In this document: one piece after another, positions 40,841 through 42,622 of the stretch | Layout: the number at the start of each line of letters is the position of its first letter | Position numbering within the stretch: position 1 is the stretch's first letter | From: JACRAO01 sp964490895 | GTDB taxonomy: Bacteria > Bdellovibrionota > UBA1018 | NCBI GenBank assembly: GCA_964490895.1 | Contig: CAZBEI010000121.1 | Span: 1 to 42,622, forward strand | Direction of reading: 5' to 3' | Length of the DNA stretch: 42,622 bases | Made by a program: the position numbers and the translations under genes | The notes under the pieces: generated by a model | Databases searched by the model: none | What the model was told of the DNA's origin: nothing | What the model saw: only the letters and a program-made list of their open reading frames with translations

Positions 40841-40869
40841 AGCATAACCGAAAACAGACTTTGAAGCAA
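40841..40869 (-). promoter_or_regulatory. Predicted promoter of pepP, near-leaderless
   Basis: On the minus strand: TTGCTT (40869-40864), 17-base spacer and TATGCT (40846-40841). Only 8 bases separate the -10 from ATG 40832, so the mRNA would start about 2-3 bases before the start codon. There is no Shine-Dalgarno. Confidence 0.45.
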
Positions 40870-40967
40870 AAAAAAGAGACAGGGGTTGCGCGTGCGGTAG
40901 GCATTTATTGCCTCAAGAAATAAAGGACTGCTCCTGATATCATTGAGGGGTGAATATACCGACTACA

Positions 40968-42622
40968 ATGAGAGCGGCAACGGGATGGGTTTGCATTGCA
41001 GCTCTCTGTCTTGTTTTATTGTCTTTTTTAAAAAACAGCCAACTCCACCATTATTCCCAAGAAAAGTTAGCAGGGCTTCAGGATAAAAATCAGAACATCG
41101 TCAACCTTTTTAGGGCCGAATTTTATTTCTATTTTGAAGATCATTTTAAACCTGAAATCCAAAAAAAATTAAGTGAGATTCCGGACTTGGTTCGGTTTCA
41201 AATTGTTTCAGCCAATCATCAAATTCTATTTGATTCCACATCCAATAAAGAAAAAATTTTACTAAAATATAATTTTTCTGCTCCCACTGTTTATCAAAGT
41301 GGGTTTCAAGTCCTTCTTTTCTTTCCGGCTGGACAATACGGAATGATCTATGTGTTTGAGGCAAAAAATGTCAAAAAGAGAGTTTTGTTTTTATTTACTT
41401 CTGGAATCCTTATCCTTTTATTTTTAAGTTGGTTCTTGAGCCGCGTGGATGTGACTACTTTTTTTCGTCAGGTATACCCTAGGGTTAAAAAAGGGTTTGG
41501 CTTACGGGTAAAATTTTTGGTGACTGTTGTTGGAATGAATCTCATTACGGGAGGGGTTCTTTTTGTCTCTCTTGTGGCACTGCAGACAAAAGAACTATCT
41601 GTTCGAATCGAGAGGGAGTCCCTACAGTTTAGTCGTTTTACCACCACTGAAATTATTTCTGCATATTCTAATTATTTTTATTTTAACTACTTAGACAAAT
41701 TTGTGCCAAGCATTAAAACGATTTTATCTAGCAACGAAAATCTGATTAGCATTAAAATTATTTCAAAGCGAACCAATACAATCCCGTTTGATAGCGAAAC
41801 TGCCCTGAAGGATTCTTTGGCTCAATCTCCAGGAGAGGCCCCTCTGGCTCATCTGTCTTCTGAAATAGACGAGGAGTTAAAACAAAAAGACCAATTGGCA
41901 AAAAGTAAAGAGGTGAATCATCAGAAATATTTTTCTGTATTTACTGTTTTTAGAAATGATCTTCTGGAGCCCTTGTTCTATGTAGAATATTTGTTTAGTT
42001 ATGAATCCATTCAGAGAAATATTCGTTTGATTCAAAAACAAATTTTAGTGGACTTGCTTCCCTCTATTTTGATCGGTTTTATAGTGGCACTACTTTTTGG
42101 ACAATTTTTAATTTCTCCTCTCAGGCGCTTGGTGTTGGCTTTTCGTAAAGTGAGGAGTGGAGACTATGATGCAGATTTGAGAGTTCATCGCTCCGATGAG
42201 ATCGGTGAACTGATTTCAGAATTCAATCAAATGACGTTGGAGCTAAAAAAGAAAAAAGAATTGAGAAAGTTTTTATCTGATTCCACTTACCGCCAAGTCA
42301 TGGCGGCAAAAGATTTGAGCGAAAAAAGCTCTTTGGGCGGAAAGAAAGTAAAAGCAACAATTTTATTTAGTGACATTCGTGGTTTTGTTTCTCATTGCGA
42401 AAATCGAGAGGCCGAAGAGGTCACCTCCATGCTTAATGAGTATTTTTCGCAAATGGTCGAAGTGATTTACAAGCATGGAGGCGAAGTTGACAAATTTATT
42501 GGAGACGGGATTTTAGCGGTTTTTTACTCCGCCGAAGTTTTACCCCCCCTTTACTGCGCTCTCGAAATGCTGGATCGCTTGGGTGAGTTTAATAAAAAAA
42601 GACAAGATTCTCAGAAAGAGAA
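40968..42622 (+). CDS. Membrane adenylate cyclase (class III), cut by window end
   Basis: Four transmembrane segments (residues ~7-21, 139-158, 184-205, 363-382) enclose two extracytoplasmic loops (22-138 and 206-362), so two sensor regions are possible. A HAMP domain follows (382-432) and then the cyclase domain from ~463. ILFSDIRGF holds metal ligand Asp469; EVDKFIGDG holds Lys509 and Asp513. The Lys supports ATP as substrate over GTP. The reading frame is open at 42622, so the rest is missing. Start ATG 40968 is used; GTG 40950 is in frame, and neither has a well-spaced ribosome-binding site. Confidence 0.88.
   Translation, partial: MRAATGWVCIAALCLVLLSFLKNSQLHHYSQEKLAGLQDKNQNIVNLFRAEFYFYFEDHFKPEIQKKLSEIPDLVRFQIVSANHQILFDSTSNKEKILLKYNFSAPTVYQSGFQVLLFFPAGQYGMIYVFEAKNVKKRVLFLFTSGILILLFLSWFLSRVDVTTFFRQVYPRVKKGFGLRVKFLVTVVGMNLITGGVLFVSLVALQTKELSVRIERESLQFSRFTTTEIISAYSNYFYFNYLDKFVPSIKTILSSNENLISIKIISKRTNTIPFDSETALKDSLAQSPGEAPLAHLSSEIDEELKQKDQLAKSKEVNHQKYFSVFTVFRNDLLEPLFYVEYLFSYESIQRNIRLIQKQILVDLLPSILIGFIVALLFGQFLISPLRRLVLAFRKVRSGDYDADLRVHRSDEIGELISEFNQMTLELKKKKELRKFLSDSTYRQVMAAKDLSEKSSLGGKKVKATILFSDIRGFVSHCENREAEEVTSMLNEYFSQMVEVIYKHGGEVDKFIGDGILAVFYSAEVLPPLYCALEMLDRLGEFNKKRQDSQKE

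Noticed and set aside
40833..40904. Upstream extension of the pepP frame
   Set aside because: It contains the predicted promoter and has no match to the family N-terminus.

Overview
The window reads as a chromosomal segment of a moderately AT-rich, didermic Gram-negative bacterium. The outer membrane is implied by the KDO genes (kdsB, kdsA, kdsC-like), a chaperone/usher-like fimbrial locus and many signal peptides. The mix of a KDO block beside pyrG, a full isc operon, a Gld-type ABC cluster, a tdk-upp-hpt salvage cassette and a DUF1285 protein suits the former deltaproteobacterial / Bdellovibrionota grouping. That placement is inference; there is no rRNA or other phylogenetic marker here.

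Layout. 1-3012: accessory start, with a secreted Cys-rich protein (open at the left edge), a frameshifted DUF4160 gene followed by its HTH partner, and a P-loop ATPase with a PD-(D/E)xK-like C-terminus. 3098-6927: kdsB-pyrG-kdsA-kdsC, which makes and activates KDO with the CTP it consumes, ending at a terminator. 6978-11924: iscR-iscS-iscU-iscA-hscB-hscA-fdx, tightly packed behind a promoter whose -10 lies in a perfect dyad; HscA lacks the helical lid. 11975-15160: a divergent pair, a long coiled-coil protein and an OppA-type binding protein. 15125-18169 (minus): tdk-upp-hpt-GHMP kinase, overlapping end to end. 18298-20169 (minus): a compact M13-like metallopeptidase and a zinc-ribbon membrane protein. 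20218-25101 (minus): an ABC/GldG/DUF4340 operon behind a near-consensus promoter. 25174-27434 (minus): small ORF-clpP-clpX. 27508-28992: divergent EamA transporter and acyl-CoA thioesterase.

28993-33290 is a second accessory stretch: two more P-loop ATPases of the DUF4143-like type, a HigBA-like pair and a Phd/PIN pair, each preceded by its own palindrome. 33398-38494 holds a DUF1285 protein and a non-canonical chaperone/usher-like locus: pilin, chaperone, a second pilin on the opposite strand, then a large usher-like protein. A strong intrinsic terminator hairpin lies inside the chaperone's signal-peptide codons. 38491-42622: dus, pepP and a membrane adenylate cyclase cut by the right edge.

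The most unusual signals are the terminator inside the chaperone reading frame, the near-identical palindromic motif shared by two ATPase genes 26 kb apart, the lidless HscA, the frameshifted DUF4160/HTH pair, and three genes (kdsB, pepP, the coiled-coil gene) whose best promoters predict almost leaderless mRNAs. No tRNA, rRNA, CRISPR array or insertion sequence was recognised, and no gene-free stretch exceeds about 300 bases.
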